From Rhizoctonia solani (lineage: Eukaryota > Basidiomycota > Agaricomycetes > Cantharellales > Ceratobasidiaceae), in contig NC_057372.1 of assembly GCF_016906535.1 (NCBI RefSeq), forward strand, positions 1,965,501 through 2,029,500: a DNA stretch of 64,000 nt. The letters are read 5' to 3'. The notes beneath the pieces are model-generated. The model saw only the letters and a list, made by a program, of their open reading frames with translations. It made no database searches and was not told the origin of the DNA. The first letter of the stretch is position 1; each line of letters starts with the position of its first letter. Below, piece by piece: positions 1-12,552 of this stretch. The translations under genes and the position numbers were made by a program.

Positions 1-878
1 CCAGCAAAAGACCTCCGAAAGCTCTCGTAAGTAATCACCGCATTGGACTACATTGATTACAATACTGACCTACTTTGCTAGTCCTCCTGAAGGCTCTACT
101 GCAGTTGACTACCTCGGCCCACTCGGCATGACAGGCATGACAGCCTATTTTGTATGTGCCACACATATTTGAAGATTTAGTCCTTAGGGTCTAACATTTA
201 TTTTCTTAGGGGCTTTTGGACGTGGGTAAGGTCAAGGCTGGTGATACTCTTGTGGTGTCAGGGGCTGCTGGTGCAACCGGATCGCTCGTATGCCAAATAG
301 GCAAACTCAAGGGGGCCAAAGTGATTGCTCTCGCGTCTGCATCGAAATGCGACTACTTGGTCAATGAACTTGGAGTCGACGCAGCACTGGACTATAAATC
401 TCCTACTTTTGCGAAAGATTTCCGCGAGACCGTCGGATACCTCGACGTTTTCTTCGATAATGTTGGAGGTGAGATCCTGGACCTCGCCCTGACCAGGCTC
501 AAGAAAAATGCTCGAATCGTCTTGTGTGGTGCTATTTCTGCATATAACTCTGCTGGACAACCTGAGGGGATCAAGAACTACCTTACGCTAATTTCTCAAC
601 GTGCAAAGATCGAAGGTTTCATTGTCTTTGACTACAAGGACCGCTACGCAGAGGGCGAAGCAGAAATGGCCAAGTGGATAAAGGAGGGAAAATTGAAACG
701 AAGGTACCAGATTGAGCAGGGCTTGGAACAGTGCCCACAGCACCTTGGACTGTTGTTCAGCGGTGGAAATACTGGTAAATTGTAAGTATCCGAGATACAT
801 TATTGGTTGGACGAAGCTGACCAACCTTGTCAATGAATCAGACTTGTTAAAATCTCAAAGGACGCTGCCAAGTACTAA
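1..878 (+). CDS. MDR-family NADP-dependent oxidoreductase, 3' part
   Basis: This is the C-terminal part of a medium-chain, zinc-free reductase of the leukotriene B4 dehydrogenase/prostaglandin reductase type, which reduces activated C=C bonds with NADPH in the cytosol. The 5' end lies outside the window. Visible exons are 1-26, 82-151, 210-781 and 842-878, joined by introns with clean GTAAGT/GTATGT donors. The protein shows the family segment MTGMTAYFGLLDVGKVKAGD and the cofactor-binding stretch SGAAGATGSLVCQIGKLKG (Rossmann AxxGxxG type), then NVGGEILD. The stop follows a short last exon. The family is clear from these motifs; the substrate cannot be told. It converges with the next gene on the minus strand. 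Confidence 0.88.
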
Positions 879-1306
879 AAGGCCTCCTGTGTTGCTTCTC
901 CGAGAAAATAGTTGATTAAACTTCATGTTACATGTATCAATACTGCACGCAAACGCATAAAATAAACGACGTCCGAGCAATACACGTGGAAATTCTAACC
1001 AGTCGATGAACCCACACGACTCGGGAACTAAAGTTGATACACAATATACACGAGTCTTAGACCAAATAATTCGAAAACAGAGAATGATCAAGTGCAAAAT
1101 AAACAAGCCGCCGCGCCATACTCCCGAAATGTGAATACAAACTAAACCTATCTTTCTTGGCAACCCCGGAAAACCGACCGCGAAGTTCGAATAGGAGGGG
1201 TAGATTTACACACGCCTATGACGAGGAATCTTGTCTCCCTTATCTCTGATGGGAGAAAGCGAAGTAGGAATACCGAGAGTGTCAAGCTGAAAAGGGCTCT
1301 CATTAG
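879..1306. other. Intergenic, convergent 3' ends
   Basis: No open frame of coding character is seen here. The region lies between two converging stop codons and probably holds the two 3' UTRs. Confidence 0.5.
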
Positions 1307-3666
1307 TTAGCAAAGGGAGAATAGCAAATTTCGACGCACAAGTCCTGGACCTGCTCCCCAGTTGAAGTCCGCATTTTCCACTCCCAATAATTTGCGCTTC
1401 TTTTTCTTCTTATCTCCCGTCTCCTCGGCCACGCCTGGCTCCTCATCGAGAGGTCGCTTGGAACCAGAAGCACCGTTTGTCTCCTTTGACTTTGGCTTTG
1501 GCTTTTCCTTTTCCTTTGCTGTCGCTTTCTCCTTTGGCGCCGCACGAGGCTTGGGTTTGGCGGATGGCACATCAACTTCGTCGTCATCGTCATCATCGAC
1601 GATGACAGTCTGTTTACTTTTCCCATTCGTCTTGGGTTTCGAAGCGGCTTTGGGAACAGGGGGTGGACTGGGTTCTGGAGGAGGTCGAGGTTTCGGGCGA
1701 GGCTTGGTCTTGGCCGGTGCCACCTCATCATCGTCCTCGATCTCGAAAACTTGCGGAGCAGACGCCTTGGCTTTCGGAGTGGCGGAGAAGGTGATTTAGG
1801 TGGTGGGCGCGTCTTTGGGCGCGGCTTCGAGCGTTCGGATGTTGAAGTGGAAGGATTAGAACTTGGCTTTGCTTTAGGTTGGGCTTTTACTTGCGACTGA
1901 GGCGGAAATATTTCTACGTCCTCTTCCTCTTCGCTCAGATCTGTGAATACCAACTCCTCTACAGCTCGATCTGATGACTTCGAGTGAACATCTTCTGGGT
2001 CTTCGGAAGGCTGCCTGTGAGACTAAGACCATTGGTTTAGGAATTTTCCCTTATCACTCAGTAGCGCAGCCTCACCTTTTCTTTCCCTTCGCCTTGTTAG
2101 TATGGATGTCAATTGGGTTGATTGAGCTCCCTTCGCGTTAGCCAACTTCTTTTCCAATGCGTTGACACGCATCTCGGCTGCCTGCGCTGCCTCTTGAGCT
2201 TCCTGGGCTTCGGCCTGAGATTCAGATAGCTTGCTCTCCAACTCCTTGATTGCTCTCTTGAGTTCGGCTTCTACCTTCTTGACTTCTTTAGATTTCCCTT
2301 TCTCAAGATCAGAAATTTGTTTCTCCATCGCCTTTTGGTCAACTTCGGCCTTGACGCGCTTGTCTCGCTCCTTCTCCAACATACGATTCTGCTTCGCCAA
2401 CTCATCGATTCTTTCCTCAAAGGACTTTTTCTCCGTTAAGTGAATCGATCAGGTCATTGAGCTTTTCGAGTTGAGACTCGTGCTTAGATTGCATTTTCTC
2501 AAGAGATTTCTGAGTTGACTTGGCTTCCGTGGCCCCGCTCTGAAGTTCTTTGATCTTGGATTGCGCCGAGGCAAGTTCCCTTCGAGTACGTTCCAAGTCT
2601 GAGGTCAATTCTGCGTTGGTATTTTCCAGAGACTCTTTCCCGTTCTGTTAAACTGATTTAGTTTCTGTGTTGATGGAACAAATAACTTCTTACCTCAATG
2701 GAGCCCCGGGATTTTCGTTCGTGCTCGAGCTGTTGCTTTAGACTCTTGATGGATTCTTTTTGGCCCACTAATTCCTTCTCGTATGATTCAGTTGCTTGTC
2801 CCAGCATACGTTGTAATTCATCGAGTTCGTCCTTAGCATCCATAAGTTGATCCTAAAAGGAGTCGTAAAAAGGCGAGCCTTGAACATGACAACGACAGCC
2901 TACCTGATACGACGCTGACTCCTTGCCAACCTGAGCTTCATGAACTTGAAACCTGGTCAAAGAATGGTCTCGGACCAAGATTCGAACATTTTGCTGAAGG
3001 ATCCGACTCTCCGAATTAAAGTAGTTGAGCCGCTCTTGTTCAAGCTCGTGTCTGGCACGCTGGTGTGCTATGTTGTGAATGATTTGTACCTACTCAACAA
3101 GTCTATAATTACAGCGAATCCGTTAACGCAGAGCCTCAATAAACTCACTGCATTCAGCGTATCTTTCCATTCCTGCTTCTCCTTCTCGTATTGAAGGCTT
3201 AAGTCCCGAATGATCCTGTCACGTCGACTAGTTTCGCTGTCCAACTTTTTCTCAGAGTCCGCTAGACGAGCATTTAGATCCTTCTTGAGAGCCTCAAGTT
3301 CAACTAGCTGCTTGTTGAGACTGTTGATATGGGCATTCAGAGGCCCGTTCTCAGACTGTGTGATAATCGGACGAGCGGCAGCGATAGGTGTGACTCGAGC
3401 AGAGAGCGGCGTAAACCCAGCCCCATTGGATGACTGGCGGATTGAGGTATATATTGAAGTTTGCTGGTAGAAGGGCGAGAGGAAGAATTGAGTTTATTGT
3501 CGACTTTTACAGGTGTAATGGGATCCTCTGGGCTCTCCTCGATTGGTGGCGGTGATGGAGCTCGAGAAGTAGACAGAGGTTGAGTCGATGGTCCACCTTG
3601 GGGTGTTGGAGTAATGAAGGTCGAGCGTGGATATACCACCTGTGGAGGAGTACGAGGAAGGCCCAT
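1307..3666 (-). CDS. Large coiled-coil protein, function unknown
   Basis: I do not recognise the family. The N-terminus (ATG at 3666) is Pro/Ser/Thr-rich and looks disordered. A 51-nt intron with a GTAAAA donor follows, then a long run of heptad-rich K/E/L/Q sequence typical of a continuous coiled coil, for example KQISDLEKGKSKEVKKVEAE near 2250-2320. The C-terminus is low complexity: an acidic EEEEDVE stretch, Pro/Lys-rich repeats, an aspartate run (VDDDDDDE), and a basic KKKKRK motif just before the end that could act as a nuclear signal. Several introns of about 50-60 nt split the coiled coil. Near 1784 the frame changes by one base inside the Pro/Lys-rich tail with no splice sites to explain it, so a missing base is likely. 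Exact splice points around 2040-2100 are uncertain. Confidence 0.7.
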
Positions 3667-4026
3667 TTGCCCTAAGCGTCGATATTAAACCACACGCAGT
3701 GGCGAGTGAGATAGGGAGTGGTAGGTCTAAGAGTGGGGTTGGAAATCGCGGTCAAGGCACTCATATGTCACGTGACATGGGAAGGCTTCCAGCTGGATGT
3801 GATGGACAGATAGCAATAGGGAACTAAATTTCCTTTTTCGACGATCTACTGGTTATTCATGAGCTGTAGGCTTCCAAAGCTCTGAAATGGTATGTATTAT
3901 TCAATGATTGGTTGCATCCGTAGTATCCCAATCTCTTTCTCCACACATACACAAGGTCTTCACCCTTGATCCACATGCCAAAAGAGGTTACACTGAAATA
4001 TTTGATTCTGAAATGTTGGAACGATT
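3667..4026. other. Intergenic, promoter of the coiled-coil gene
   Basis: No gene is seen. It separates two minus-strand genes and carries the palindromic CACGTG site listed separately. Confidence 0.5.
3765..3778. promoter_or_regulatory. 14-bp palindrome ATGTCACGTGACAT
   Basis: A perfect 14-bp palindrome centred on CACGTG, with a TCACGTGA core as bound by Cbf1/USF-type bHLH factors. It lies about 100 bp upstream of the coiled-coil gene start at 3666, a plausible promoter position. Binding is inferred. Confidence 0.45.
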
Positions 4027-5096
4027 TCACGAGGAAGCAGCTACACCAGGTGACTTGACCTCTTCGACCTTTTCTCCATCGTCTCCGGATTTTTCCTCTT
4101 TTGAAGGTCGATTGTACATCCCTAGTGTATAAATACATGCATTTAGTCAGATTTATTCGGTTGGCACCCAATCCGCTTTTACCCTTAAATTTGGCCAAGC
4201 CTTTCTTTTCAGTGGCAGCCTGCTTGATCTTGATATCTTCAAGGTCTTTCTTCATTAAAACATCGTTTGGGTCTTGCTTTAAAAGCTCTTCGAGTATATC
4301 GATGGCCTTCTCCGTGTACCCTTGAGCGGCGTATGCCTTGGCCTAACAAACGTAAGGTGAAACTATTGCTTGTCAGTATTAGCACCTACTTTCCGATACT
4401 TCGCCTTGGAGTTGTTTTCGTTCTGTTGATGTGTTAGATGATAGTAATTTGAGAGTGTATGTGCGTGCCTTCTTCAACGCCTTGTCTGCTAATTCAATCA
4501 CCCGCTTATAATTTCCTCCCTTGAGATGGCATGCTACCGCAGAACCAGATTAATACAAATACTATCTGGTAGGTACGCAGGCTTACCTGCCATGTTTGTC
4601 TAAACAAAGTGAGTGCCTTCAGTGGTTAATGTATTAAGGGTCAACGCTACGTACCCAAATCTTCTCGAGCAACTCATCCGCCTATAATATATGTGCAATC
4701 AAGTCATGGGCAAACAGTCTGGCTGGGCATCTTACCTCTGTCTTCGCTTGTGGGGAACCTGGTTTGTTTCTGGGTCTGGAACTCCGCCCCCAGTGAGTGC
4801 CCTTTGTTTATGGTCAGCATATTATAGCGGACAGTGTGTAGTGGCCTCACGGAAGCAACGATTTATCTAAGCCATTCAAATATAACCCTGCCTTTATAGC
4901 TCGTCAAGAACAGTTCGAACGGATTCATCACCTATTACCTCGTGATAGGCCCTCAGTGCTGAAATTCCATTAGTGGCAACACGAAGGATATGAATTGATA
5001 TGCAAACCCACCACCCTTATAGTCTCCACTTCGAAAGCACTCATCTCCCGTCGCTTTCTTTTCCTTTCCGACTGCTAGTTTCTGTTCAATGTCCAT
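4027..5096 (-). CDS. TPR-repeat protein (TTC9/FKBP-like TPR domain)
   Basis: A small tetratricopeptide protein of about 215 residues with no catalytic domain. I rebuilt it from many small exons. It starts MDIEQKLAVGKEKKATGDEC at the ATG at 5096, and the first helix pair is GDECFRSGDYK/ALRAYHE. A loop rich in Pro/Arg/Lys follows, then ADELLEKIWTNMAACHLKGG, the KRVIELADKALKK helix, NNSKAKYRKAKAYAAQG and EELLKQDPNDVLMKKDL. It ends with a KFKGMY segment and a charged tail before TGA at 4027. The order and the KFKGM(F/Y) end resemble TPR domains of co-chaperones and immunophilins, which bind Hsp90/Hsp70 C-termini; that role is an inference. The intron near 4900 is unusually short in my model and may be wrong by a few codons. 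Confidence 0.72.
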
Positions 5097-5641
5097 ATTG
5101 CCTGTGGCGGGTATGTGCTAGGGACTTGGGTCAATGCACTGCTTTTATGCAAAAGATGAGCGCTCAACTAAAAGGAGTGATCGAGTGCACCGATTCGGAC
5201 TGATTATTAGTCAGCAATTTATCCGCTGATAGTTGCGCGCTTCTGACGTCACGGGGGCCAGAGCTGAGCTTGAACTGGCAAAAGAAATGGAGAGAGGAGC
5301 CAACTTTTATTCTCCTACTTCCCCCATGATTTCTGCCTCTCGACCACCACCAAGACCGCCCTCTTGTGAGTAACCCTTATCATCTAAACTACTTTATTTG
5401 TGGCACCGCGACGTAGCCCCGCCCTCTTTTGTATTCTGACGTTTTTACATAACCAAATGTACCTGGACCGTCACTAATAAACAAACTTATAGCCATCGCG
5501 AACACCTCCTATTACTCTTTGGACTCTTCAACACCGGTTCCCAGCGAGTTTCCGACGCCAACACAAAGCCCCAACTTACTGCCTATTGACGTCTCGCATC
5601 ACATAGTCGACCTATCCGAACATACCATCACGCATCTCGAC
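5097..5641. other. Divergent promoter of the TPR and Ncp1-like genes
   Basis: Contains the shared upstream region of two divergent genes. A GTGAGT donor near 5367 and a TATAG acceptor near 5493 suggest a 5' UTR intron for the plus-strand gene. Nothing else is seen. Confidence 0.45.
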
Positions 5642-6734
5642 ATGGCAGACACCGCTACCACGGTCACTGCGGACACGCCAGTTGCCACTGCTGCTCCAGC
5701 ATTGCCCCCTCGTTCTCCTAGTCGCACTGCTGCCAGCACAGAAGCAAGGCCAATCTCCCCCGCGAACACTCAAGTCGCGGTGGCCACTGTGTCAGAGACC
5801 AGCCATAAGTCTGCTTCCTCCGAAGCCGGTCCCTCTAAGGTGGGCCCAGAAGATGATAGCACTGAGGATGCTGGTCCCGCACCCGCTATAGCGCCGAGCA
5901 TAAGCCCGCTGTTCCCGTCTCGGATATGAAGAAGGGCTCTGTAGATACGAACACCAAGGACAGCGCTGTTATTGTTGAGTCCCCTTCGTCCACGAAGAGT
6001 GAGAAAGGAGTCCGTAGCGCGTTTGGAATGGGACCCGGTACGAGTGGTCCGGCGCCACCCAAGGACGAGAACGAAACGCTCCACCAACGTGCGGCTACTG
6101 CCGAAAGCGGTTTAAGTCAGTCGGTAGTCCAGAAGATCACAGCCGCAGAGTGTGAGTTGTTTGTATCGACGTCTGTGATGCCAACTAACGTTGTAATCGT
6201 GTCGAGATAGTGAAGGATGCCAAGCGGGTTTCGAAGATTTTGAAGAACGAGCAAAAGGCTGAAGACAGGTCTATGAAGCAGGCGATCAAGGAACTTGACA
6301 AGCTAGCTTCTATTCAACGCCAGGCGTCCAAGGACGAATCTGCTGCACTCAGTGCTCATAACAAAGCCGTCAAAGCTGAGCACAAGTTGAACATGAAATA
6401 CTTGGCGGCAAAGGCAGCATGGGAAAAGTTGGTCACCCGACTCTCGATTGCTGGCAATTCCTAATGTTTTTGGTTGTTTAGAGCTGCCGCGGACCTGAAG
6501 AGCAAGACTGAAATGCTAAACAGCACCAGAGAACATGCCCGGACCCAAACTGAGCTCCTGCAGGCCAAGACCAAAGAGGTCGATCAGCTGAGGACTCAGA
6601 AGGCAACAGACGACGTGAGTTGAACCAATTAGGCCATGTTCCCATGCTGATCTGAGAGGGATTTTCTACAGCGCGAGCGCCAGGCTAAGCTTCTCGCTCT
6701 GAAGAACCCATCTGGTAAAGTTGTGACTAAATGA
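5642..6734 (+). CDS. Ncp1-like coiled-coil DNA-binding protein
   Basis: Resembles proteins annotated in Agaricomycetes as DNA-binding protein Ncp1: an Ala/Thr/Pro-rich acidic N-terminus (MADTATTVTADTPV) followed by a lysine-rich coiled coil. ATG at 5642 is the first in-frame ATG after a probable 5' UTR intron. Introns at 6152-6210, near 6430-6480 and near 6614-6671 join LKDAKRVSKILKNEQ, AHNKAVKAEHKLNMKYLAAK, KAAADLKSKTEM and RERQAKLLALKNPSGK into one frame. Near 5894 the frame shifts once: the N-terminal part runs to ...PAPAIA, and PEHKPAVPVSDMKKG lies in the next frame. One extra C (GCGCC to GCGCCC) would join them. The family call is from memory of its composition and layout, so it is moderate. 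Confidence 0.65.
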
Positions 6735-7362
6735 TTGACCATACGATGCAACTTTTACGATATACCCAACGTTATATTTTTTTTTTTTTTTTGGAACCTA
6801 CACCTTGTATATAATCCGCCCTTATGACCACGACCCTGCATGTATTTTGCCACATGCATGTTATGTATTTAAATTGCATAAATGTCATTTATTTGAGGAA
6901 ATAGTAGTTACGATAAAGCAAGAGGTGTACCCTCGGCATGAAACTCCGCAGCTCGTGAAAAGGCGGGCCCAGAGCGATTAATGAGGTAGATTCTTTCTTG
7001 ACATCCCAAAGGCGTAGAATAACGTGCTACCAGCATACACACGTGCGGCACAAGACGGCCTGAAATGCATGCGTCGGCATGGGAGGTCGGACTATCTTGA
7101 ACTTTGAAGACAAAATTTCCGGTGTTTTATGTAGCGCTGGCACGTGACATAGGGTTCCTTTTTGAAGGACCAATTCCGACGAAAGGCAAACGGGTCAGGC
7201 GCGCGCGGGGACCCCGAATTATATATAGGCTAGACAGTGCAAACAAGTCACGATGGACGTTCTTGAAACCATTCGAAACTGGATCATGGCACCTTTTGCC
7301 GAGCCTGCGTTGCTTAGGATGAAGTTGGGTGGTCCACAGGTGACTGAGGGCAGAACGCGTTA
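6735..7362. other. Intergenic, 3' region of Ncp1-like gene and amylase promoter
   Basis: Holds a T run around 6777-6792 just after the Ncp1-like stop, then AT-rich sequence. CACGTG occurs near 7141. No gene is seen. Confidence 0.5.
7220..7227 (+). promoter_or_regulatory. TATA box of the amylase gene
   Basis: TATATATA lies about 140 bp upstream of the start chosen for the alpha-amylase. Transcription would start near 7250, leaving the ATG at 7363 in a 5' UTR of ordinary length. Confidence 0.4.
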
Positions 7363-9612
7363 ATGGTAAGTAATTCTGTATATCTTTATATCGAGCTATT
7401 GGCCGAAAGCTACTTTGAAAGGTTCAATTCTTCGAGTGGGACTCGACAGGGGGTAAAATATCATGGTGGAAGCATTTTGAAGATCAAGTGCCTCGTATGA
7501 AGGAGCTGGGAGTCACTCAAGTCTGGTTACCCCGTAAGTTCGACACGCGGATTCCCCACCATCGCTTCTGATAATCACGCCCACGCACTTGATGTCTATT
7601 AGCTCCAAATAAGGCGATGCGGCCAAAGGGGCAAGGATACGATGCTTACGACCTCTGGGATCTTGGGGAATTCAACCAAAAAGGATCAATAGCCACACGG
7701 TGGGGTACAAAGGAAGAGCTCATTCACGCAATTCAAGTAGCCCGCGAACACGGGATTGACGTTCTAATTGATGCGGTTTTGAATGTAAGCTGAAGTTTGT
7801 ATGTGTTTTGGAACTGTACAGTAGCTAACAATTGCGCGTCAATAGCACAAACTCGGTGCTGACCGTCGAGAGAAGTTCCTCGCCATTCAGGTTGATGACA
7901 ATGATAGAAGAATAGATCTTGGACCAGCCAAAGAAATCGAGGTAAGCGAACTCGAGCGTAACACGCTAAAGAAACGCGAATCGAATGCTCTGCTTTTATA
8001 GGGGTGGACGGGATATGATATGACAGGAAGGGGTAACAAGGTTGGTTGTTTAAGTCTCTTTGGCTCGCTCAGCTGATTTACAATACAAATAGTACAGTAG
8101 TCTGAAATGGTCGCACCAGCATTTCACTGGTAAGCACCCAAGAGCCACAAATTAAGTGCTGCATAACTCACATTTCATTGCCTACAGGCGTGGATTATGA
8201 CCACATCACCAAAACGAAGGGTGTGTTCAAGATTGCTGAGCCCGGACGAAAAGGGTGGTCTCATCGGGTTGATAAGGAACTTGGTAACTACGACTACCTC
8301 GTAAGCAAGTATACCTATCGCATGGACCTATTGCTTATACCCTTTTACTCCGTGGATAGCTTGGAACGGATGTATGCCTTTGTTGCTTGTATGGTGCACA
8401 GCCTATTAACCTGTACCCTAGATTGATTTCAGGCATCCCGATGTTCGACGTGATCTGATGGACTGGGGTGTGTGGGTGCTCAAGGTAAAACACATCAGAG
8501 TCTGGACCTGTACAATAGTTTTGAGCCTTCCTTAGGAAACTGGTGCAGCAGGTTTCAGACTCGATGCCTGCAAACATATTGACCGGAAGTTTCTCCGCGA
8601 ATGGGTTAGTAGATGTAGTTCTCTAAATGCCGTTCGCTAAAACCTCGCCTTTGCATCCAGCTTGCGAATGCTCGTAACACGCATGGACAACAAGTATTCG
8701 CAGTGGGCGAATTTTGGAACAGTGATGTAGCGAAGCTCGTGCGAGATATACGCGCCTTCCCCGGGGAGATGTGTTTCTTTGATGTTCCGCTGCACCAAAA
8801 ATTTTTCCTCGCAGGACAGCAGGGCTCCAAGTTTGACCTACGGAAAATTCTGCATGGATCATTGGTACAGGCCCGTCCTAGGGATGCATGCACATTTGTT
8901 GATAATCACGATACCCGCCCTGAAGGATCACTGGTATCCTGGGTAGGTCTTGTCGCTTGTTACCGGCCGGCACGGAATGTCTCATTAACCATTCATCGGT
9001 TAGGTCGAGGATAATATGAAGCTCATTGCATATGCACTGATTCTTCTACGACCGGATGGACACCCGTAAGTATTAGTACCTATGACGGAATGTGTACATG
9101 TAACTCTTGATTCAGGTGTGTTTACCACGGGGATATCTTCCCGGACCCTGAATCGCATATAGGTCGGGACTTGCCAGCAAAGATCGAAGTATTGTGTGCG
9201 GCACGGAAATTGTACGCATACGGTGGTTTGAGAGACTACTTCACAGAGAAGAACTTGATTGGTTTCGTGCGGTCTGGGGACGATAAACATCCTGGTGGAT
9301 GTGCTGTTGTAATGTGTAATCTCCTTGAAAGGTGTGTTATTGTGCATGAAAAATGGCCTTGTTTCGAAAGTTCTGATGTATATCACGCCACAGTGAGCGT
9401 ACCGGCGAAACCGGTATAGCTATGAATGTTGGGGCCGTAAGTTTTCATCCATCATATTTCGCTCGCCAATGGAGTTGATCCGCCTCGCCTAGAATAATGT
9501 TGGTTCCTGGAAGAATTTACTTGACCCTAGTGCCACTACCGTCACTGTCCCGTCATCTGGAAATGGTTGGTTCCCTTGCTCAGAGCAGGTTGCAGTGTGG
9601 GTCAAGGGCTAG
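7363..9612 (+). CDS. Alpha-amylase, GH13 (GH13_5-like, intracellular type)
   Basis: Hydrolyses alpha-1,4-glucan. The protein opens with VQFFEWDSTGGK and WWKHFEDQVPRMKELG, then LPPPNKAMRPKGQGYDAYDL (conserved region near strand beta-2), LIDAVLNHK (region I), GFRLDACKHI with the nucleophile Asp (region II), AVGEFW with the acid/base Glu (region III) and FVDNHDT with the third Asp (region IV). The C-terminal beta domain ends AVWVKG. No signal peptide is visible, so action inside the cell is likely. The start is uncertain: frames upstream hit stops unless spliced, so I chose the ATG at 7363, which sits directly before a GTAAGT intron and joins in frame to VQFFEW. At least nine introns are present. 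It faces the sugar porter tail to tail. Confidence 0.88.
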
Positions 9613-9760
9613 GTGCTTTAGCTTTCCAACGCCATCATCATATTCTACTTCGCCTCGACCATTGTAATACATATACACGCAATACTTAATCGTTAAACAA
9701 AACACCGGGTACAATTACATTCCCAAATAAGACGGTCCAAAGAGGAATTTAAGGGAAAAA

Positions 9761-12552
9761 CTAGTATCGATAACCACTATGATCAGCGTGTATCGACCTT
9801 TCAGACGGGTGCTGGCCAGGTCTCCGGGATTTTGTATAATGTGGATCAACCCGTCGCATCTCATAGATCTTATCATCATCTCTATCAATGTAGACGGAGA
9901 AGTAGTCGTAGTGTTCATAGTCACGGGTTCTGATTTGAGTGTGGCGAGCGGCATCATAGCCAGCTTGATAACACCAGTTAGCTGCGGCTTCGAATCCAAA
10001 GCGGCGCGAATCTCACCCTGTTCTAACGCGTCTGCATGACCCTCTCCATCAAAGAGTGCTGCAGTTTGTTCCAGAGAACGACCCTTGGTCTCGATGATGT
10101 AACGGAAAACGAATACAAACTCGAAGAGAAGCCAGCCACAGTATACAAGTGCATATCTGATGGAGGGCTCGATTAGAAATGCTTAGAGCAGCAATTAAAT
10201 GACTTACTTCCAACCAATAGCTCCAAGAGCAATTGGATTCACGTATTCTAATGTACGGGAGCCACGTTAGAAAACACTCATGGACCAATCCAACAAATCT
10301 CACGATTTACGATCAGAGCCTGTGAGTGGTATTAGCCTATGAAACTATAATTATAGCTACTTTGATAAACTCACAATGCACACGGAAAAATTCATTACAG
10401 CAAAGCCCTTTGCACGGATATTGAAAGGAAGGATCTAAGCTATGTATTAGACCATGCTCCCTTAATACTTTGACTACGGAGCATATACCTCGATTGTGTA
10501 TGCCACTAGCAGAGGCGAATACTGAGAATTATAGACCATATTAGTTCCAAGAGAGCGATCAGCTACGATGAGTACTTACGGCAATGTCATAGAAGCTAAA
10601 AAAGATAAAAATGAGAGCGATATTGGCTAGCATAAATCGCGCATTAGGTATCGACCAAAGTAGATTCGCAGGCGAAACATACCGTTTGCTGCGGCAGTAT
10701 TGCCAAGAAGTTGATATAGTGCTGCTGTAATCGTCCATATGGAGAATGCTATATATGATGTCAACAATAATTTGGAAACCCACTTGCTTGCCTAATCTTA
10801 CCACATAGCATTCCCGCATTCGAGACGACCTAGCGAATCCCTGAAATTAAGCCCATGATATCTATGACGAGCGCAGCACTTACAAACATGGTCCGCCGAC
10901 CCACACGGTCTACAAACATGGCTGCACTCAAGGCCATAATTAGATTCCATATCTATATAGATGTATTAAGCCAAAGTTTTATGTGCCCCGAACTCAATAA
11001 AGTACCTGGAGGATCGCATTTATAAGAGTCTTCATTCCCGGGCTGGTGATACCCAGAGTCTGGGAAACGTAAGTAAAAATATCTATTTATTGCACTTACA
11101 TGACATACCTTAAAAATCTCGTTAATATAATACGAGAACAGCCCGTTTCCACTCCATTGCGAAAAGAATCCAAGAGCGATTATGATCCGCATCCGCTTGA
11201 GGTTACCGACTGATTTGAATAGCGTGAAATATGAAACCTCTCCTGATATTTCTTTCTCCAAGATCAATGCCTCACGAATCTCTTGGTACTCAAGCACGAC
11301 GAGTGGATCAGAGGTGTTTCCATTCGCATGGTATTTCCCAAGGATTTCTATTGCTTCGGCGTCTCGATTCTGAGATAATAGCCCTGTGTTGGTTGTTAGA
11401 TCACGCATACTTTAATTACTCAACAAACTTACATCGAGGAGATTCTGGGACAAACCACAGGAGGCATACTTGAATCAGTGAAGGCACTCCTTGTAGGAGC
11501 GATGGGATTCTAGTGGGTTAAGTATCATTATCATCATTATCTCGCACAACCCTCTTTGGTGTTCGTTCATACCTCCATGACCAAGTTGTCCCAGACATTC
11601 GGAAAGTTCCGAAGCAGACCCAAGCCGCTTATTGTAGGTTAGTTTAAAATGCGAAGTCGAAATGCTAGCAACTTACCAATGATACTACCAAAATACCTGT
11701 CAAATATCTCTGGTTAGGGCTGTGCTAGACATATTGATTTCTTTGCTGGTGGCTCACCATGACGAATTGTACCTATGCGCTACGTGTCAGTAGTTTTCCT
11801 ATATCCGACGATCCCAGGTACTCACATAGCAGTGATAGGTCCTCGTTGAGTTGGGTAAGCTAACTCGGTGATGAGCAGAGGCGCAGCGTTTGTCGCGAAT
11901 CCCAGGCCTAGCCCGACTATATGCACTTTTAGAAACACACCCAGTGAGCCAGAGTCTGTAAAACCACTTACTCATTCCCCGAGAACCAACAAAGTGCCAA
12001 ATATTAGTTGATGCAGCTTGAAGTGTTACCCCTCCCAACATAATGAGTGCCCCAGTGACTAGGCTCTTCTTACGGCCGAATTTATCGCTGACGTAGGGGG
12101 CCATGGGAAGTGCCATCAACACACCGATATTCTGAATCGCATTGACCATGCCTAGACCAAAGCAGCGTGAGCAGTTGCACAAATAACATGACCTTGTTCT
12201 AACCTAAGGTTGACCCAGATGGGTTGCCAAAGTAACCTTGCCCTGGAGATATTCTGAGTTGGATAATGTTACTTCAAGAATCATATCAGACGTACAATCC
12301 GGTACTATTTGGAGGCCGTTCATCATCTAGGATACCGACTATATTAGCGATAGTATGAGATTTATAGGTGATCAACCTACCGAGCTATCAAAACCATTTG
12401 CTGACGAGGTAATAAGGGCGAGTAACAAGGAAAGATTGAGGAGGATTATTCCTAGTATAGCGCAGTTAGTACTGAGACATTGATTTAATAATCTCGAAGT
12501 TACCTCGGTTTCTCCACCAAGGCCCATCATCGACCAGATCATAAAATGACAT
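9761..12552 (-). CDS. MFS sugar porter, lactose-permease type
   Basis: A 12-helix plasma-membrane sugar importer of the sugar porter family. The start (ATG at 12552) gives MSFYDLVDDGPWWRNR, then LLALITSSANGFDSS and MMNGLQIVP, typical for fungal lactose permease-like proteins. SDKFGRKKSLVTGALIMLGG is the family loop motif between helices 2 and 3, and FRYIIETKGRSLEQTAALFD is the ETKGRSLE motif after helix 12. A last intron brings in AGYDAARHTQIRTRDYEHYD and an acidic/His-rich tail that stops at 9761. The intron count is high and exons are small. It converges with the alpha-amylase (149 bp between stops) and shares a 1-kb promoter with the first GH5 gene, which suggests a role in carbohydrate uptake. 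The sugar is unknown. Confidence 0.87.

Noticed and set aside
1362..1799. 145-codon plus-strand frame rich in Phe/Ser/Gly
   Set aside because: Antisense of the Lys/Pro/Asp-rich tail of the coiled-coil gene.
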